Source: Collimonas fungivorans Ter331 (GTDB lineage: Bacteria > Pseudomonadota > Gammaproteobacteria > Burkholderiales > Burkholderiaceae_D). Taken from it: a stretch of DNA of 64,000 nt. The notes under the pieces were generated by a model, which did no database searches, had not been told where the DNA came from, and saw only the letters and a program-made list of their open reading frames with translations. The stretch covers positions 2,350,986 to 2,414,985 of the forward strand of contig NC_015856.1 in assembly GCF_000221045.1 (NCBI RefSeq), written 5' to 3'. The position numbers were made by a program, and so were the translations under genes. Shown piece by piece: positions 63,599 through 64,000 of the stretch. Positions within the stretch are counted from its first letter, which is position 1, and the number at the start of each line of letters is the position of its first letter.

Positions 63599-64000
63599 TC
63601 AGCGGTGCGCCGAAACCAGGGCGAACATGGCGCCTTGCGGATCCAGTCCTTGCACGATCCAGCTGCCGCCGGGCACCTGGTGAGGACCCATCAGGACCTT
63701 GCCGCCGCCGTGGCTGATGCGGGCAATGGCGGCGTCGACCGATTCCACGTTGACGTAATACAGCCAGCAGGTCGCCGGCATGTCCGCGGTCTTGGTCATC
63801 ATGCCTCCCACCGCCGCACCGCCGGTAGAAAATGTCTGGTAGATGCCGAGCGGACCCATGTCGAGCGCTTCGTCCTTGGTCCAGCCGAACAGGTCGGCAT
63901 AGAAGGTAAACGCCTGCTCGCCGTCGCCGGCATGCAGCTCATGCCAGCCGACATGGCCCGGGGTGCCGGCCGCAACCGGCGCCGGCTGCTGGTCGCTATT
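63599..64000 (-). CDS. VOC-family protein (N-terminally truncated by the window edge)
   Basis: On the minus strand the frame is open from the window end to a stop at 63599. HVGWHELHAGDGEQAFTFYA, then DLFGWTKDEALDMGPLGIY and GSWIVQGLDPQGAMFALVS are typical of the second vicinal-oxygen-chelate half of glyoxalase-like proteins. The substrate is unknown. The 163-bp gap to the TauD gene shows no further gene. Confidence 0.8.
   Translation of the reverse strand, partial: NSDQQPAPVAAGTPGHVGWHELHAGDGEQAFTFYADLFGWTKDEALDMGPLGIYQTFSTGGAAVGGMMTKTADMPATCWLYYVNVESVDAAIARISHGGGKVLMGPHQVPGGSWIVQGLDPQGAMFALVSAHR

Overview
The window looks like chromosomal DNA of a GC-rich betaproteobacterium. The closest fit is an Oxalobacteraceae/Burkholderiales type such as Collimonas. 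This is inferred from the soluble NAD-dependent formate dehydrogenase, the OxlT-like carriers, the CbbR-like LysR regulator and overall protein style; no rRNA or marker gene is present to prove it. Three accessory themes follow one another: oxalate/formate metabolism, a sulfur-related encapsulin locus, and an extracellular contractile injection system (eCIS).

Region 1 (1-22.9 kb) is an oxalate/formate catabolic island. A ThDP-dependent decarboxylase, probably acting as oxalyl-CoA decarboxylase, is present twice as identical proteins from genes that differ only at silent sites. The first copy precedes an fdsGBAD formate dehydrogenase operon that lacks fdsC. The second is followed by two formyl-CoA:oxalate CoA-transferases, with a PAS protein between them and an AraC-type regulator after them. 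Between the two copies lie two OxlT-like carriers, a fumarylacetoacetate-hydrolase-family protein, a PanE-family reductase (possible oxalyl-CoA reductase), a LysR regulator and a Crp/Fnr regulator. Four promoters, those of both decarboxylase copies and both carriers, carry a TTGAC-N4-GTCAA operator (one mismatch in one site) about 30 bp upstream of a -10 box. The local Crp/Fnr protein has the ExxSR recognition signature that reads TTGA half-sites, so these genes form a probable regulon.

Region 2 (23-27.7 kb) holds the glycine cleavage genes in the order gcvH-gcvP-gcvT, with a repeat element between gcvP and gcvT. It could take glycine derived from glyoxylate if the PanE-like enzyme makes glyoxylate from oxalyl-CoA.

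Region 3 (27.8-32.7 kb) is a sulfur locus: a Tat-type sulfonate-binding protein, an EpsC-type serine O-acetyltransferase, a family 2A (SrpI-like) encapsulin shell protein, and a SufS-like cysteine desulfurase with a disordered cargo-loading N-terminus of about 165 residues. It ends at a strong terminator.

Region 4 (33.2-62.5 kb) is a complete-looking eCIS on the plus strand. It has a paralogous set of beta-sandwich proteins of unknown role, DUF4255 cap, sheath, two tubes, a tail-assembly chaperone with a lambda-like GGGAAAG -1 frameshift site leading into a DUF6760 segment, LysM protein, split spike/hub, PAAR, gp25, two baseplate-J-like proteins, a tail-I-like protein, fibre proteins with a duplicated C-terminal module, three consecutive Fe(II)/2-oxoglutarate-oxygenase-like proteins, an AAA+ ATPase and a DUF4157 effector. 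Beyond it are a convergent TauD-family dioxygenase and a truncated VOC protein.

The most novel-looking points are the hydroxylase trio inside the eCIS, the programmed frameshift, the unexplained beta-sandwich family at its 5' end, and the oxalate operator set.
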